A DNA stretch of 64,000 nucleotides, from assembly GCA_009912175.1 (NCBI GenBank), contig WNDQ01000006.1:41851-105850 (forward strand). Direction: 5' to 3'. Both the position numbers and the translations under genes were made by a program. This DNA is from Paracidovorax wautersii. Its GTDB lineage: Bacteria; Pseudomonadota; Gammaproteobacteria; Burkholderiales; Burkholderiaceae_C. This document shows, piece by piece, positions 9,358-20,184 of this stretch (the first letter of the stretch is position 1; each line of letters starts with the position of its first letter). The notes below the pieces were generated by a model. That model made no database searches, was not told the DNA's origin, and saw nothing but the letters and a program-made list of their open reading frames with translations.

Positions 9358-10367
9358 TCGGCGCCTCCCGGGTTGACGGCGGCGGCATCCAGCCGCGGAT
9401 GGTCGAGCGCCGCCGTCTTGAGCAGCTCGACGCACAGCGTTTCGTAGTCGATGCCGACCGCGCGCGCGGACATCGGCACCAGCGAATGGCTGGTCATGCC
9501 GGGCGAGGTGTTGATCTCCAGCAGAGAGGGCTCGCGCGTGGTGGCGTCGATCATCACGTCGACGCGGCCCCAGCCGCGGCAGCCCAGCGTGCGGTAGGCC
9601 TTGAGCACCAGTTCCTGGATGCGCGCCTCTTCCTGCGCCGGCAGGCCGCTGGGGACCAGGTACTGCGTGTCGTCGGTGAAGTACTTGTGCTCGTAGTCGT
9701 AATTGCCCTCGGGCGCCACGATGCGGATGATGGGCAGCGCGCGGGCGTTCTCGCCCGTGCCCAGGATGGGGCAGGTCACCTCGTCGCCGGCGATGAACTG
9801 CTCGCACAGGACGTCGGCGTCGAGCACCGCGGCGGCATCGACCGCCTGCGCCACTTCCGAGTAGCCCTGCACCTTGCTCACGCCGATGGACGAGCCCTCG
9901 CGCGCCGGCTTGACGATGACCGGCAGGCCGAGTTCGTCGGGCAGGCTCATCAGGCGCGCGCGGTCGTACTCGCCCCGGCGCAGCAGCGCGTAGCGCGGCG
10001 TCGGGATGCCTTCGTGCAGCCACACGCGCTTGGTCATGATCTTGTCGATGGCGATTGCCGAAGCCATCACGCCCGAGCCGGTGTAGGGAATGCCCAGCAA
10101 CTCCAGCGCACCCTGCACCGTGCCGTCTTCGCCGAAGCGGCCGTGCAGCGCGATGAAGCAGCGCGCAAAACCTTCCCGCTTGAGCTCGGCCAGGTCGCGC
10201 TCCGCCGGGTCGAAGGCATGCGCGTCCACGCCCTGGGCACGCAGCGCCGCCAGCACGCCGGCACCCGACATCAGCGAGACCTCGCGCTCGGCCGAGGCGC
10301 CGCCCATGAGCACGGCCACCTTGCCGAAGTCCGGGGATTCTTTCCGGGAGGGGATCACCGCGTTCAT
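9354..10367 (-). CDS. ddl: D-alanine--D-alanine ligase
   Basis: This ATP-grasp enzyme joins two D-alanines for the peptidoglycan stem peptide. It has 337 residues. Seen are [14 protein letters not shown] near the start, the [12 protein letters not shown] loop, the grasp motif [12 protein letters not shown], and the C-terminal [16 protein letters not shown] with Mg ligands. ATG 10367 overlaps the murC stop by 4 bp (ATGA), which fixes the start. This is the DdlB form normally found inside the dcw cluster. Confidence 0.97.
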   Translation of the reverse strand: MNAVIPSRKESPDFGKVAVLMGGASAEREVSLMSGAGVLAALRAQGVDAHAFDPAERDLAELKREGFARCFIALHGRFGEDGTVQGALELLGIPYTGSGVMASAIAIDKIMTKRVWLHEGIPTPRYALLRRGEYDRARLMSLPDELGLPVIVKPAREGSSIGVSKVQGYSEVAQAVDAAAVLDADVLCEQFIAGDEVTCPILGTGENARALPIIRIVAPEGNYDYEHKYFTDDTQYLVPSGLPAQEEARIQELVLKAYRTLGCRGWGRVDVMIDATTREPSLLEINTSPGMTSHSLVPMSARAVGIDYETLCVELLKTAALDHPRLDAAAVNPGGAE

Positions 10368-11809
10368 GCCGTTTTCTCCTTGGCGGGCAAGGACGGGGGC
10401 GCATCCACGCCGCCGAACTGCTCGGCCACCTTGGCCGCGACCGCGCCGATCGAGCCGGCGCCCATGCACAGCACCACATCGCCGTCGCGTGCGTTGTCCA
10501 CAATGGCGCGCGGCATCTCGGCGATCTGGTCGACGAAGACCGGCTCGACCTTGCCGGCCACACGCAGGGCGCGCGAGAGCGAGCGCCCGTCGGCCGCCAC
10601 GATGGGCGCTTCGCCGGCGGCGTAGACCTCGGCCAGCAGCACGGCGTCGGCGCCCTGGCCGATGACCTTGACGAAATCCTCGAAGCAGTCGCGGGTGCGC
10701 GTGTAGCGGTGCGGCTGGAAGGCCAGCACCAGGCGGCGGCCCGGGAACGCGCCGCGCGCGGCCGCCAGCGTGGCCGCCATCTCGACCGGGTGGTGGCCGT
10801 AGTCGTCGATCAGCGTGAAGCTGCCGCCCGCGGCCAGCGGCACGTCGCCATGACGCTGGAAACGCCGGCCCACGCCCTTGAACGTGGCCAGCGCGCGCAG
10901 CAGGGCTTCGTCGGGCACGTCCAGTTCGGTGGCCACGGCAATCGCCGCCAGCGCGTTGAGCACGTTGTGGCGGCCCGCCAGGTTGAGCACGATCGGCAGG
11001 TCGGGCAGCGTCACGCCGTTGCGGCGCTGCACGGTGAAATGCATCTGCGCGCCCACCGCGCGCACGTCGATGGCACGCACCTGGGCCGACTCCTCGAAGC
11101 CGTAGGAGGTGATCGGCCGCGAGACCTGCGGCACGATCTCGCGCACCGCCGGGTCGTCGGTGCACAGCACGGCCGCGCCGTAGAAAGGCAGGCGCTGCAG
11201 GAAGTCGACGAAAGCGCCCTTGAGGCGGCCGAAGTCGTGCCCGTAGGTGTCCATGTGGTCGGCGTCGATGTTGGTGACGACCGCCATCACGGGCAGCAGG
11301 TTCAGGAAGGACGCGTCGGACTCGTCGGCCTCGGCCACCAGGTACTCGCCCGAACCGAGCTTGGCATTGGCGCCGGCGCTGTTGAGCCGCCCGCCGATCA
11401 CGAAGGTCGGGTCCAGCCCGCCCGCGTGCAGCACGCTGGCGACCAGGCTGGTGGTGGTGGTCTTGCCGTGCGTGCCGGCAATGGCGATGCCGCGGCGCAG
11501 CCGCATCAGCTCGGCCAGCATGACGGCGCGCGGCACCACCGGGATGAGCTTGGCGCGCGCGGCGGCGACCTCGGGGTTGTCGTCGCCCACGGCGCTGGAG
11601 ATGACCACGGCGTCGGCGCCCTGCAGGTTGCTGGCGGCGTGGCCGATGTGGGTCTGGATGCCCAGGCCGGCCAGCCGGCGCAGCGTGGCGCCGTCGGCCA
11701 GGTCCGAGCCGCTGATGGTGTAGCCCAGGTTGTGCAGCACCTCGGCGATGCCGGACATGCCGACCCCCCCGATGCCCACGAAATGAATGTGTTTGATCGC
11801 GTGCTTCAT
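10364..11809 (-). CDS. murC: UDP-N-acetylmuramate--L-alanine ligase MurC
   Basis: MurC adds L-alanine to UDP-MurNAc, the first amino acid of the stem peptide. The 481 residues hold the N-terminal [15 protein letters not shown] nucleotide-binding loop, the ATP P-loop [11 protein letters not shown] near 110-120, and the Mur ligase C-terminal domain with DDYGHHP. An upstream ATG exists in frame at 11830, but ATG 11809 overlaps the murG stop (ATGA) and gives the standard [15 protein letters not shown] beginning. Confidence 0.97.
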   Translation of the reverse strand: MKHAIKHIHFVGIGGVGMSGIAEVLHNLGYTISGSDLADGATLRRLAGLGIQTHIGHAASNLQGADAVVISSAVGDDNPEVAAARAKLIPVVPRAVMLAELMRLRRGIAIAGTHGKTTTTSLVASVLHAGGLDPTFVIGGRLNSAGANAKLGSGEYLVAEADESDASFLNLLPVMAVVTNIDADHMDTYGHDFGRLKGAFVDFLQRLPFYGAAVLCTDDPAVREIVPQVSRPITSYGFEESAQVRAIDVRAVGAQMHFTVQRRNGVTLPDLPIVLNLAGRHNVLNALAAIAVATELDVPDEALLRALATFKGVGRRFQRHGDVPLAAGGSFTLIDDYGHHPVEMAATLAAARGAFPGRRLVLAFQPHRYTRTRDCFEDFVKVIGQGADAVLLAEVYAAGEAPIVAADGRSLSRALRVAGKVEPVFVDQIAEMPRAIVDNARDGDVVLCMGAGSIGAVAAKVAEQFGGVDAPPSLPAKEKTA

Positions 11810-12906
11810 GGCCGGGCCAGCTCCTCGCACGCCTGGACCACGATGTCCACGGCTTCTGTCTTTTGCATGTCCTTGGCCTTCTGCCCCATCTGCATGAGGG
11901 TCGGGCGCTCCATTGTCGAAATCATGTCGGCCAGCCGCTGCGCCGTGAGCTCGCGCTGCGGCACCAGCCAGCCGGCGCCGGCGTTCACCAGAAACTGCGC
12001 GTTGACCGTCTGGTGGTCGTCCACCGCCGACGGGAAGGGCACGAACACCGCGGGCGTGCCCACGGCGGCCAGTTCGGTCACCGTGCTCGCACCCGACCGC
12101 GCCACCAGCACGTCGGCCTCGGCGAAGGCGGCGGCGGTGTCGTCGATGAAGGGGGTGAGCGTGGCCTCGACACCGGCGGCCGCGTAGTTGGCGCGCAGCG
12201 CGTCGATCTGGGCCGCGCCGCTCTGGTGCGTGACCTGCGGGCGGCGCTCGGGCGGCAGCAGTGCCAGCGCCTGCGGCACCACTTCGTTGAGTGCACGGGC
12301 GCCCAGGCTGCCCCCGACCACCAGCAGCTGGAGTGGACCGCTGCGGCCCGCATAACGCTCGGCGGGCGCGGGCTGGCGCAGGAAAGGCGCGCGCAGCGGA
12401 TTGCCGATCCAGTCGGCCTTGGGCAAGGCCTTGGGAAAGGCGGTGTAGATGCGGTCGGCCAGCTTGGCCAGCACCTTGTTGGCCAGGCCCGCGACCGAAT
12501 TCTGCTCGTGCAGGATCAGGGGCTTGCCCAGCAGCACGCTCATCATGCCGCCCGGAAAGGTGACATAGCCGCCAAAGCCGAGCACCACGTGCGGCCGCAC
12601 GCGGCGCACCACGCCGATGCTCTGGGCAAACGCCTTGAGCAGGCGCAGCGGCAGCAACAGCAAGGTCAGCAGACCCTTGCCACGCACGCCGCCGAAGTCG
12701 ATGGCCTCGAAGGCGAAACCCTGCGGCGGCACCAGCCGGCTTTCCATGCTCGGCTTGTCGGCCGTGCCCACCGCGCCCAGCCAGTGCACACGCCAGCCCC
12801 GATCGCTCAGGGCGCGCGCCACGGCCATGGCCGGGAAGATGTGGCCACCGGTGCCGCCGGCCATCACCAGCGCCACGCGCTGGCCGGAGGTGTCGTGCGC
12901 GCTCAT
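11806..12906 (-). CDS. murG: Lipid II synthase MurG (GT28 GlcNAc transferase)
   Basis: MurG transfers GlcNAc from UDP-GlcNAc onto lipid I at the inner face of the membrane. It has 366 residues with [10 protein letters not shown] at 17-26 and [23 protein letters not shown] and the UDP-GlcNAc site in the C-terminal half ([14 protein letters not shown]) are also present. Start ATG 12906 overlaps the ftsW stop by 4 bp. Confidence 0.97.
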   Translation of the reverse strand: MSAHDTSGQRVALVMAGGTGGHIFPAMAVARALSDRGWRVHWLGAVGTADKPSMESRLVPPQGFAFEAIDFGGVRGKGLLTLLLLPLRLLKAFAQSIGVVRRVRPHVVLGFGGYVTFPGGMMSVLLGKPLILHEQNSVAGLANKVLAKLADRIYTAFPKALPKADWIGNPLRAPFLRQPAPAERYAGRSGPLQLLVVGGSLGARALNEVVPQALALLPPERRPQVTHQSGAAQIDALRANYAAAGVEATLTPFIDDTAAAFAEADVLVARSGASTVTELAAVGTPAVFVPFPSAVDDHQTVNAQFLVNAGAGWLVPQRELTAQRLADMISTMERPTLMQMGQKAKDMQKTEAVDIVVQACEELARP

Positions 12907-14216
12907 GGCGTGCGCCCTCCCCGGCCCTGCATCATCAGCGCGCGGTTCTCGTAGTCCACACGCAGCACGATGGCCAGCGCCACCAGGTTCATCAGAATGG
13001 CCGAGCCGCCGTAGCTCATCAGCGGCAGCGTCAGCCCCTTGGTCGGCAGCGCGCCCAGGTTCACGCCCATGTTGGTGAAGGCCTGAAAACCCATCCACAC
13101 GCCGATGCCCTGGGCCACCAGGCCCGAGAACACACGGTCGAGCGCGATCGCCTGGCGGCCGATGCTCATGATGCGGCGCGTCAGCCACAGGAACAGGCCG
13201 ATCAGCACACACACGCCGATCAGGCCGAACTCCTCGCCCAGCACCGCCATCAGGAAGTCGGTGTGGGCCTCGGGCAGCCAGCTCAGCTTCTCGACGCTGT
13301 TGCCCAGGCCCTGGCCGAACCATTCGCCACGGCCGAAGGCGATGAGCGAATGCGAAAGCTGGTAGCCCTTGCCCAGCACGTGTTTCTCGTCCCAGGGGTT
13401 GAGGTAGGCGAAGATGCGCTCGCGCCGCCACTCGCTGGCAAACACCATGAGCGCAAAAGCGGCCACGCACAGCAGCGCGATCAGGAAGAACATGCGCGCG
13501 TTGACGCCGCCCAGGAACAGGATGCCCATGGCGATCACCGCGATCACCAGGAAGGCGCCCATGTCGGGCTCGGCCAGCAGCAGCAGGCCGACCACCACCA
13601 CGGCCACGGCCATCGGCGCGACCGCGTGGAAGAAGTTTTCCTTCACGTCCATCTTGCGGACCATGTAGTTGGCCGCGTACATGACGATGGCCATCTTGGC
13701 CAGCTCCGAGGGCTGGAAGTTCATGACCTTGAACGAGATCCAGCGGCGCGCGCCGTTGACGTTGACGCCGATGCCGGGGATCAGCACCAGGATGAGCAGC
13801 AGCAGCGCGCCCACGAACAGCCAGGGCGCCCAGCGCTCCCAGGTCTGCATCGGCACCTGGAACGTCAGCAGCCCGACCAGCAGGCCGATGGTGATGGAGG
13901 TCAGGTGGCGCGAGAAGAAATAGGTGTTGCTGTAGTTGGCGAACCGCGGGTTGTCGGGCAGCGCGATGGAGGCCGAATACACCATCACCAGGCCCCAGGC
14001 CAGGATGGCTGCGGCCACCCACAGCAGCGCCTGGTCAAAACCCAGCAGGCGCGCCGGCTGCGTGCTGGCGCGGGCATAGGCGTGGGAGTCGATGCGCACC
14101 GGCAGCGCTTCGGCGGCGGTGCGCGCGGCCCCCTGGCCACGGCGCAGCCAGCCCAGCAGGCCGCCTTTGGCACGGCTGCCGGCCGCGCCGTAGCCACGGG
14201 GCACGTGGGCGCTCAT
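12903..14216 (-). CDS. ftsW: Septal peptidoglycan polymerase FtsW (SEDS family)
   Basis: FtsW polymerises lipid II at the septum together with FtsI. The 437-residue protein is strongly hydrophobic with about ten membrane spans. It keeps SEDS hallmarks: VMVYSAS early on, the [13 protein letters not shown] loop, [14 protein letters not shown], and [10 protein letters not shown] near the end. The roughly 55-residue cytosolic N-terminus is Gly/Arg/Ala-rich and longer than in E. coli. ATG 14216 overlaps the murD stop (ATGA). Confidence 0.97.
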   Translation of the reverse strand: MSAHVPRGYGAAGSRAKGGLLGWLRRGQGAARTAAEALPVRIDSHAYARASTQPARLLGFDQALLWVAAAILAWGLVMVYSASIALPDNPRFANYSNTYFFSRHLTSITIGLLVGLLTFQVPMQTWERWAPWLFVGALLLLILVLIPGIGVNVNGARRWISFKVMNFQPSELAKMAIVMYAANYMVRKMDVKENFFHAVAPMAVAVVVVGLLLLAEPDMGAFLVIAVIAMGILFLGGVNARMFFLIALLCVAAFALMVFASEWRRERIFAYLNPWDEKHVLGKGYQLSHSLIAFGRGEWFGQGLGNSVEKLSWLPEAHTDFLMAVLGEEFGLIGVCVLIGLFLWLTRRIMSIGRQAIALDRVFSGLVAQGIGVWMGFQAFTNMGVNLGALPTKGLTLPLMSYGGSAILMNLVALAIVLRVDYENRALMMQGRGGRTP

Positions 14217-15970
14217 AGGTGCTCCTCCGTGGCATGCGCGGACAGCGGCAGGCCATCGTCGGCCAGCGCCTGCACGGCCTCGACGAAGACCTGGGCGCGG
14301 TGGCCGTAGTTCTCGAACATGTCGAAGCTGGCGCAGGCCGGCGACATCAGCACCGCGTCCCCCGCGTGGGCCCGTGCGGCGGCCAACTGCACGGCCTCGG
14401 CCATGCTGGCCGCGTGCACCAGCGCCACGCCGGTGGCGGCCAGCGCGGCCTCGATCAGGGGGGCGTCGCGGCCGATCAGCACCGCCGCGCGCGCATACAG
14501 CGCCACCGGCTCGGCCAGCGGCGAAAAATCCTGGCCCTTGCCGACGCCGCCCAGGATGACCACCAGCCGGCGCTCGGCGCCCAGGCTCTTGAGGGCGGCC
14601 ACGGTGGCGCCCACGTTGGTGCCCTTGCTGTCGTCGAAGAACTCGACCTCGTCGACCACCGCGACCGGCTCGACACGATGCGGCTCGCCTTGATACTCGC
14701 GCAGGCCGTAGAGCATGGGCGCGAGCGGGCAGTCGGCCGCCATGGCCAGCGCCAGCGCGGCCAGCGCGTTGACCGCGTTGTGGCGGCCGCGGATGCGCAG
14801 CGCGTCAGCCGGCATCAGGCGCTGGATGAACAATTCTTCCTCGGCCTCGCCGCGGCGCTTCTTGCGCGTTTCGTCGGCCTCCTGCGCACGCACCAACCAG
14901 GCCATGCCATTGAGCACCTCGATGCCGAAGTCGCCCGGGCGGCGCGGCATGTCGGCGCCAAAAGTCACATGGGCGCGGACCTGGGGTTTCTGCAGCTTGA
15001 CCTTGACCGGCTCGGGCAGCATGGCCATGACACGCGCGTCCTCGCGGTTGAGCACCATGAGTGCACGCTGGCCGAAGATGCGCGACTTGGCCTGGGCGTA
15101 GGCGTCCAAGGAGCCGTGCCAGTCCAGGTGGTCCTGGCTCAGGTTGAGCACGGTGGCCGCCGTCGGCTCGAAGTTGTCGACGCCGTCGAGCTGGAAGCTC
15201 GACAGCTCCAGCACCCAGACCTGCGGCATGGCCGTCAGCTCGGGCACGGCGGGCGGCGGCGCGGCGATCTCGACGGCCGGGCCTTCGTCGTCGCCGGAGG
15301 CATCGTCCTGGGCCACTTCGGCGTTGAGCCGGGCCGAATCCTCCAGTGCACGGTCGATTTCGGCCAGCGTGTCCTTGGCGGACTCGGCGGTGGCTTCGTC
15401 GGCAGCGGCCTGTTCGGCGTCCAGCCGCGCCTGCTCGTCCGCCGCGGCCTGGGCATCCAGCGCCTGCGTGAGGGTGTCGAGCAAGGTCGGGCCGATGTTG
15501 CCGGCCACGGCCACACGCCGGCCGGCACGCGCCACGAGCTGGCCCAGCAGCGAAGTCACCGTCGTCTTGCCATTGGTGCCGGTGATGGCCAGCACCCGTG
15601 GTTCATAGCGGCGTGCGTCGCGCAGCTCGGCCAGGGCCTGGGCGAACAGCGTCAGCTCGCCGCCGGTCCACAGGCCGATGGCGCGCGCGGCGTCCAGCAC
15701 CGGCGCAACCTCGGCCGGCAGCAGGCCGGGGCTGCGGAAGACCGCGCGCACCGACGTGCCGTCGATCAGCGCGGCCGTGAACGGGCCCGCCACAAACGTG
15801 GCGTCGGGCACGGCCGTGCGCAGGGCCACCAGTTGGGGCGGCGCCTCGCGCGTGTCGGCCACCGTGACCCGGGCGCCGCAGCGCGCGCACCAGCGCGCCA
15901 TGGCCAGACCCGAGGCCCCCAGGCCCAGGATGAGGACGTGGACGTCTTGCAAGGTGGTGGGGTTGCTCAT
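14213..15970 (-). CDS. murD: UDP-N-acetylmuramoyl-L-alanine--D-glutamate ligase MurD with long insert
   Basis: MurD adds D-glutamate to UDP-MurNAc-L-Ala. The N-terminal [16 protein letters not shown] loop, the P-loop [13 protein letters not shown] near residue 130, and the downstream [11 protein letters not shown] and [11 protein letters not shown] motifs are all present, so it should be active. At 585 residues it is far longer than the roughly 440 of E. coli. About 75 extra residues (roughly 165-240) are Ala/Glu/Asp-rich ([17 protein letters not shown] and onward) between the P-loop and the ELSSFQL strand. A charged stretch ([15 protein letters not shown]) near 355-370 is a second small insert. 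The start ATG 15970 lies 7 bp from the mraY stop. Confidence 0.95.
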   Translation of the reverse strand: MSNPTTLQDVHVLILGLGASGLAMARWCARCGARVTVADTREAPPQLVALRTAVPDATFVAGPFTAALIDGTSVRAVFRSPGLLPAEVAPVLDAARAIGLWTGGELTLFAQALAELRDARRYEPRVLAITGTNGKTTVTSLLGQLVARAGRRVAVAGNIGPTLLDTLTQALDAQAAADEQARLDAEQAAADEATAESAKDTLAEIDRALEDSARLNAEVAQDDASGDDEGPAVEIAAPPPAVPELTAMPQVWVLELSSFQLDGVDNFEPTAATVLNLSQDHLDWHGSLDAYAQAKSRIFGQRALMVLNREDARVMAMLPEPVKVKLQKPQVRAHVTFGADMPRRPGDFGIEVLNGMAWLVRAQEADETRKKRRGEAEEELFIQRLMPADALRIRGRHNAVNALAALALAMAADCPLAPMLYGLREYQGEPHRVEPVAVVDEVEFFDDSKGTNVGATVAALKSLGAERRLVVILGGVGKGQDFSPLAEPVALYARAAVLIGRDAPLIEAALAATGVALVHAASMAEAVQLAAARAHAGDAVLMSPACASFDMFENYGHRAQVFVEAVQALADDGLPLSAHATEEHL

Positions 15971-15977
15971 GCCGTCC

Positions 15978-17156
15978 TCACCTCAGCTTCAGTGTGGACA
16001 GGGCCAGCAGGCACAGCAGCATGGTGATGATCCAGAAACGGACCACCACCTGCGTCTCGTTCCACCCCTTCTTCTCGAAGTGGTGGTGCAGCGGCGCCAT
16101 CTTGAACAGGCGGCGGCCCTGGCCGTAGCGGCGCTTGGTGTACTTGAACCAGCCGACCTGCAGCATCACCGACAGCGCTTCGACCACAAAGATGCCGCCC
16201 ATGATGGCCAGCACGACTTCCTGGCGCACGATGATGGCCACCGTGCCCAGCGCCGCGCCCAGCGCCAGCGCGCCCACGTCGCCCATGAAGACCTGGGCGG
16301 GGTGCGTGTTGTACCAGAGGAAAGCCAGCCCCGCTCCGGCCAGCGCCGCGCAGAACACCAGCAGCTCGCCCGAGCCGGGAATGAAGGGGAACAGCAGGTA
16401 GCGCGCGTAGACCGCGTTGCCGGTGACGTAGGCGAACACGCCCAGCGTCGAGCCCACCAGCACCACCGGCATGATGGCCAGGCCGTCGAGCCCGTCGGTC
16501 AGGTTGACCGCGTTGCTCGACCCGACGATCACCAGGTAGGTCAGCAGGATGAAGCCGGTCACGCCCAGCGGGTAGCTCACTTCCTTGAAGAAGGGCACGA
16601 GCAGGTCGGCGTGCGGCGGCAAATCGACCGTGAAGCCCGACATCACCCAGGCCTTGAACAGCTCCCACACGCGGGCATTGGAGCTTTCCGAGATGGCAAA
16701 GGCCAGGGCAAACGCCGCGGCCAGGCCGATCACCGATTGCCACAGGTACTTCTCGCGCGAGCGCATGCCCTCGGGGTCTTTCTTGACCACCTTGCGCCAG
16801 TCGTCGACCCAGCCGATGGCGCCAAAACCAAAGGTCACCAGCAACACGATCCAGACAAAACGGTTGGTCCAGTCGAACCACAGCAGCGTGGAGATGGCGA
16901 TGGACAGCAGGATCAGCACGCCGCCCATGGTGGGCGTGCCGCTCTTGGCCAGGTGTGATTCCACGCCGTAGGCACGGATGGGCTGGCCGATCTTGAGCCG
17001 CGCCAGCGCGCGGATGACGACGGGCCCGGCGGCCAGGCCGATCAGCAGTGCCGTCATGGCGGCCATCACCGCACGCAAGGTGAGGTACTGGAAGACGCGC
17101 AGAAAGCTCCAGTCGGGACCGAGCGTCGACAGCCAGTTGAACAGGTGCAGCAGCAT
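15978..17156 (-). CDS. mraY: Phospho-MurNAc-pentapeptide transferase MraY
   Basis: MraY moves phospho-MurNAc-pentapeptide from UDP to undecaprenyl phosphate, making lipid I in the inner membrane. The 392-residue protein has about ten membrane spans. Visible motifs are KSGTPTMGG, the catalytic Asp pair in [20 protein letters not shown], and the His-rich [11 protein letters not shown] loop near the C-terminus. It begins 2 bp after murF. Confidence 0.98.
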   Translation of the reverse strand: MLLHLFNWLSTLGPDWSFLRVFQYLTLRAVMAAMTALLIGLAAGPVVIRALARLKIGQPIRAYGVESHLAKSGTPTMGGVLILLSIAISTLLWFDWTNRFVWIVLLVTFGFGAIGWVDDWRKVVKKDPEGMRSREKYLWQSVIGLAAAFALAFAISESSNARVWELFKAWVMSGFTVDLPPHADLLVPFFKEVSYPLGVTGFILLTYLVIVGSSNAVNLTDGLDGLAIMPVVLVGSTLGVFAYVTGNAVYARYLLFPFIPGSGELLVFCAALAGAGLAFLWYNTHPAQVFMGDVGALALGAALGTVAIIVRQEVVLAIMGGIFVVEALSVMLQVGWFKYTKRRYGQGRRLFKMAPLHHHFEKKGWNETQVVVRFWIITMLLCLLALSTLKLR

Positions 17157-17158
17157 GG

Positions 17159-18667
17159 TTAGTTTTTCTTTCCTTGTTGTTCTTGTGGGGACGGGATCTG
17201 TGCTGCGGAAACTTCAGCGGGAACGTCAGACGAAATGCGGGCGGACACGAGGGCGGAGGCCGCCGGCTGTGCGTCCAGCACAGCCTGCACCAGACGCTCC
17301 ATGCCCATGAAACGCGAGCCCTTGACCAGCACCGCGGCCAGGCCGGGCAGCGCCGCGAGCAGCGCGGATTGAAGCGCTTCGATGGAATCGGCGTGCCAAG
17401 GTTGCACCCCGCCGCCGGTTTTTTGGGCCGCTGCGCTGGCGTGGCGGCTGGCTTCGCCCAGCGTCCACAGGTGTTCGATACCGCGCTCGGCCGCGTACTG
17501 GCCGACCTCGGCATGGAAAGCCGGGCCCTGGTCGCCGACCTCGCCCATGTCGCCCAGCGCCAGCAGGCGCGGCGCCGGCAGTTCGGCCAGCACGTCGATG
17601 GCCGCGCGCACCGAGTCGGGGTTGGCGTTGTAGCTGTCGTCGATCACGATCACCGAGCGACCGCCCCAGTCGAGCACGCGCGCATGCGAGCGGCCCTTGA
17701 CCGGGCGGAAGGCGCCAATGCCCGCGGCAATCACCGCATCGGGCACGCCCGCGGCCTGCGCGCACGCGGCCACGGCCAACGCGTTGCGCACGTTGTGGCG
17801 GCCGGCCAGGTGCAGATCGAAGGCCAGCACGGCGCCACCGGCCAGCGTGGCACGGACCTGCCAGCGGTCGCCCGCCCAGCTGGCCTCGCCGCGCACATCG
17901 GCGTCGACCGAGAAACCGAAGGTGGCCAGGCCGTGGCCTGCGGCCAGCTCGCGCCACAGCGGCACAAAACCTTCGTCGGCCGGAAACACCGCGGTGCCGC
18001 CCGCGCGCAGCGCCGTGAAGACACTGCCGTTCTCACGCGCCACGGCCTCGACGGTCGCCATGAATTCCTGGTGCTCGCGCTGCGCGTTGTTGACCAGCGC
18101 GACCGTGGGCGCGGCCAGCGGCGCCAGCCAGGCGATCTCGCCCGGGTGGTTCATGCCCAGCTCGACCACGGCCGCACGGTGGTGCGTGCGCAGGCGCAGC
18201 AGCGTCAGCGGCAGACCGATGTCGTTGTTGAAATTGCCCTGGGTGGCCAGCGTGTCGTCGCCGTGCCAGGCCCGCAACACCGACGCCAGCATCTGCGTGA
18301 CGGTGGTCTTGCCATTGCTGCCGGTCACCGCGATCAGCGGGATGTCGAACTGCGCACGCCAGGCCGCAGCGATGAAACCCAGTGCACGCCGGGCGTCGGC
18401 CACTTCGAGCCCGGGCAGGCCACTGGCCTGGACACCACGCTCGGCCACCACGGCCACGGCGCCGCTGGCGGCAGCCTGGCCCAGAAAGTCGTGCGCGTCG
18501 AACTTGTCGCCACGCAGCGCCACGAACAGGTCGCCCGCGGCCAGCGAGCGCGTGTCGGTGTGCACACGCTGCACCGTGGTGTTGCCGTCGCCGACCAGGC
18601 GCGCGGGCTCGCCGGCGGCCTGTAGCCAGGACTGGATACGCGCCAGCGTGAGGTTCAAGCCGCTCAT
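17159..18667 (-). CDS. murF: UDP-MurNAc-tripeptide--D-Ala-D-Ala ligase MurF
   Basis: MurF adds D-Ala-D-Ala, the product of Ddl, to finish the pentapeptide. It has 502 residues with [16 protein letters not shown] early, the P-loop [11 protein letters not shown] near 115, and [24 protein letters not shown] and GDMGELGD-like [10 protein letters not shown] follow. The C-terminal roughly 40 residues are a low-complexity tail ending in GKKN. ATG 18667 overlaps the murE stop (ATGA). Confidence 0.97.
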   Translation of the reverse strand: MSGLNLTLARIQSWLQAAGEPARLVGDGNTTVQRVHTDTRSLAAGDLFVALRGDKFDAHDFLGQAAASGAVAVVAERGVQASGLPGLEVADARRALGFIAAAWRAQFDIPLIAVTGSNGKTTVTQMLASVLRAWHGDDTLATQGNFNNDIGLPLTLLRLRTHHRAAVVELGMNHPGEIAWLAPLAAPTVALVNNAQREHQEFMATVEAVARENGSVFTALRAGGTAVFPADEGFVPLWRELAAGHGLATFGFSVDADVRGEASWAGDRWQVRATLAGGAVLAFDLHLAGRHNVRNALAVAACAQAAGVPDAVIAAGIGAFRPVKGRSHARVLDWGGRSVIVIDDSYNANPDSVRAAIDVLAELPAPRLLALGDMGEVGDQGPAFHAEVGQYAAERGIEHLWTLGEASRHASAAAQKTGGGVQPWHADSIEALQSALLAALPGLAAVLVKGSRFMGMERLVQAVLDAQPAASALVSARISSDVPAEVSAAQIPSPQEQQGKKN

Positions 18668-20184
18668 GCCGCCACCTCCACACGCCGCGCCAGCGCGGCG
18701 CGCGCGTGGTCGAGATCGGAGAACGGGTGCTTCACGCCCGCGATCTCCTGGTGCTGCTCGTGGCCCTTGCCGGCGATCAGCACCACGTCCATGGGCTGGG
18801 CCGTGGCCAGCACGGCGGCGATGGCCGCGGCGCGGTCGGGCTGCACCTGCACGGCCGACGGATTCTTCACGCCCGCCAGCATCTGGTCGATGATGGCCAT
18901 GGGCTGTTCGCTGCGCGGGTTGTCGCTGGTGATGGTCACCGCATCGGCCAGGCGCTCGGCGACCTCGGCCATCAGCGGACGCTTGATCGGGTCGCGGTCG
19001 CCGCCGCAGCCCAGCACGATGGACAACTGCCCGCCGCGCTGCTGTGCGAGCGGCCGCAGCGCCTGCAAGACCTTCTCGACCGCGTCCGGCGTGTGCGCAA
19101 AATCAACGACGGCCAGCGGCTGGCCTGCACCGCCCAGGCAGGCCATGCGGCCGGGCACGGGCGCCAGCAGCGCGCAGGCGGCAGCGGCCTGCGCCAGCGT
19201 CATGCCCTGCGCGCGGCAGCCGCCGATCACGGCCAGCAGGTTGGCGACGTTGTGCTCGCCGATCAGCCGCGTCTGCACACGGCAGCGCGCCTGCACCGCT
19301 CCGCTTTCGGTCACGTCGAAGGCCAGGCCACCGTCCTCGTAGGTGACGCCCGTGGCCCGCAGGCGCGCGGCGTCCTGCGCCACGCCGTAGGTCCAGACCG
19401 CCAGATCCTCGCGCCCGGCCAGTTGGGCGGCCAGCTCGCGGCCATGCGCGTCGTCGACGTTGAGCACGACGGCCTGCAGGCCCGGCCAGCCGAACAGCTC
19501 GGCCTTGGCGGCCCAGTAGGCGGCCATGCTGCCGTGGTAGTCCAGGTGGTCCTGCGAAAAATTCGTGTAGAGCGCGACCTTGATGCGCACGCCGTCCAGC
19601 CGGCGCTCGGCCAGGCCGATGGACGAGGCCTCGATGGCGCAGGCCGCGTAGCCGTCGTCGGCAAAACGGCGGAAGGCCGCGTGCAGCGTCACCGGGTCGG
19701 GCGTCGTCAGGCCCGTGTAGTCGACCTCGGGCGGCCGCCCCACGCCCAGCGTGCCGACAAAACCGCACAGTCCCTGGCCGTGCGCCGACAGCGCCTGGGC
19801 CAGCCACCACGCGGTGCTGGTCTTGCCGTTGGTGCCGGTCACCGCCAGCACGTCGATGGCCTGGCTGGGCGATTCGTGCCACAGCGAGGCGATCACGCCC
19901 GTGGCCGGCTTGAGTCCTTCGTACAGGGCGATGCGCGGCACCGGGCCCGCGTCCGCCGGCCACTGGGCCAGCCAGTCCTCGCTGCCCTGGCGCTCGACCA
20001 GGCAGGCGGCTGCGCCCTGGGCCAGCGCGGCCGGCACGAAGCGGCGGCCGTCGGTGGCGGCACCCGGCCAGGCGATGAAGGCCGAGCCGGCGCCGGCCTG
20101 GCGGCTGTCGACCGTCAAGGCGCGCGCGCCCTGCTCGCGCAGCCACTGCACGGCCTGAGCGGGGGTGTGCAGGATCACCGTCAC
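18664..20184 (-). CDS. murE: UDP-MurNAc-dipeptide--meso-diaminopimelate ligase MurE
   Basis: MurE adds the third stem residue. The DNPR motif in TSDNPRSEQPM is the known signature for meso-diaminopimelate rather than lysine, and agrees with dapF in the same window. The 506-residue product has the P-loop GTNGKTSTAWW near 116 and NFSQDHLDYHG further on. The start is taken as GTG 20184, which overlaps the ftsI stop (GTGA). A second GTG two codons on (20178) is possible. No ATG is available nearby. Confidence 0.96.
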   Translation of the reverse strand: MTVILHTPAQAVQWLREQGARALTVDSRQAGAGSAFIAWPGAATDGRRFVPAALAQGAAACLVERQGSEDWLAQWPADAGPVPRIALYEGLKPATGVIASLWHESPSQAIDVLAVTGTNGKTSTAWWLAQALSAHGQGLCGFVGTLGVGRPPEVDYTGLTTPDPVTLHAAFRRFADDGYAACAIEASSIGLAERRLDGVRIKVALYTNFSQDHLDYHGSMAAYWAAKAELFGWPGLQAVVLNVDDAHGRELAAQLAGREDLAVWTYGVAQDAARLRATGVTYEDGGLAFDVTESGAVQARCRVQTRLIGEHNVANLLAVIGGCRAQGMTLAQAAAACALLAPVPGRMACLGGAGQPLAVVDFAHTPDAVEKVLQALRPLAQQRGGQLSIVLGCGGDRDPIKRPLMAEVAERLADAVTITSDNPRSEQPMAIIDQMLAGVKNPSAVQVQPDRAAAIAAVLATAQPMDVVLIAGKGHEQHQEIAGVKHPFSDLDHARAALARRVEVAA

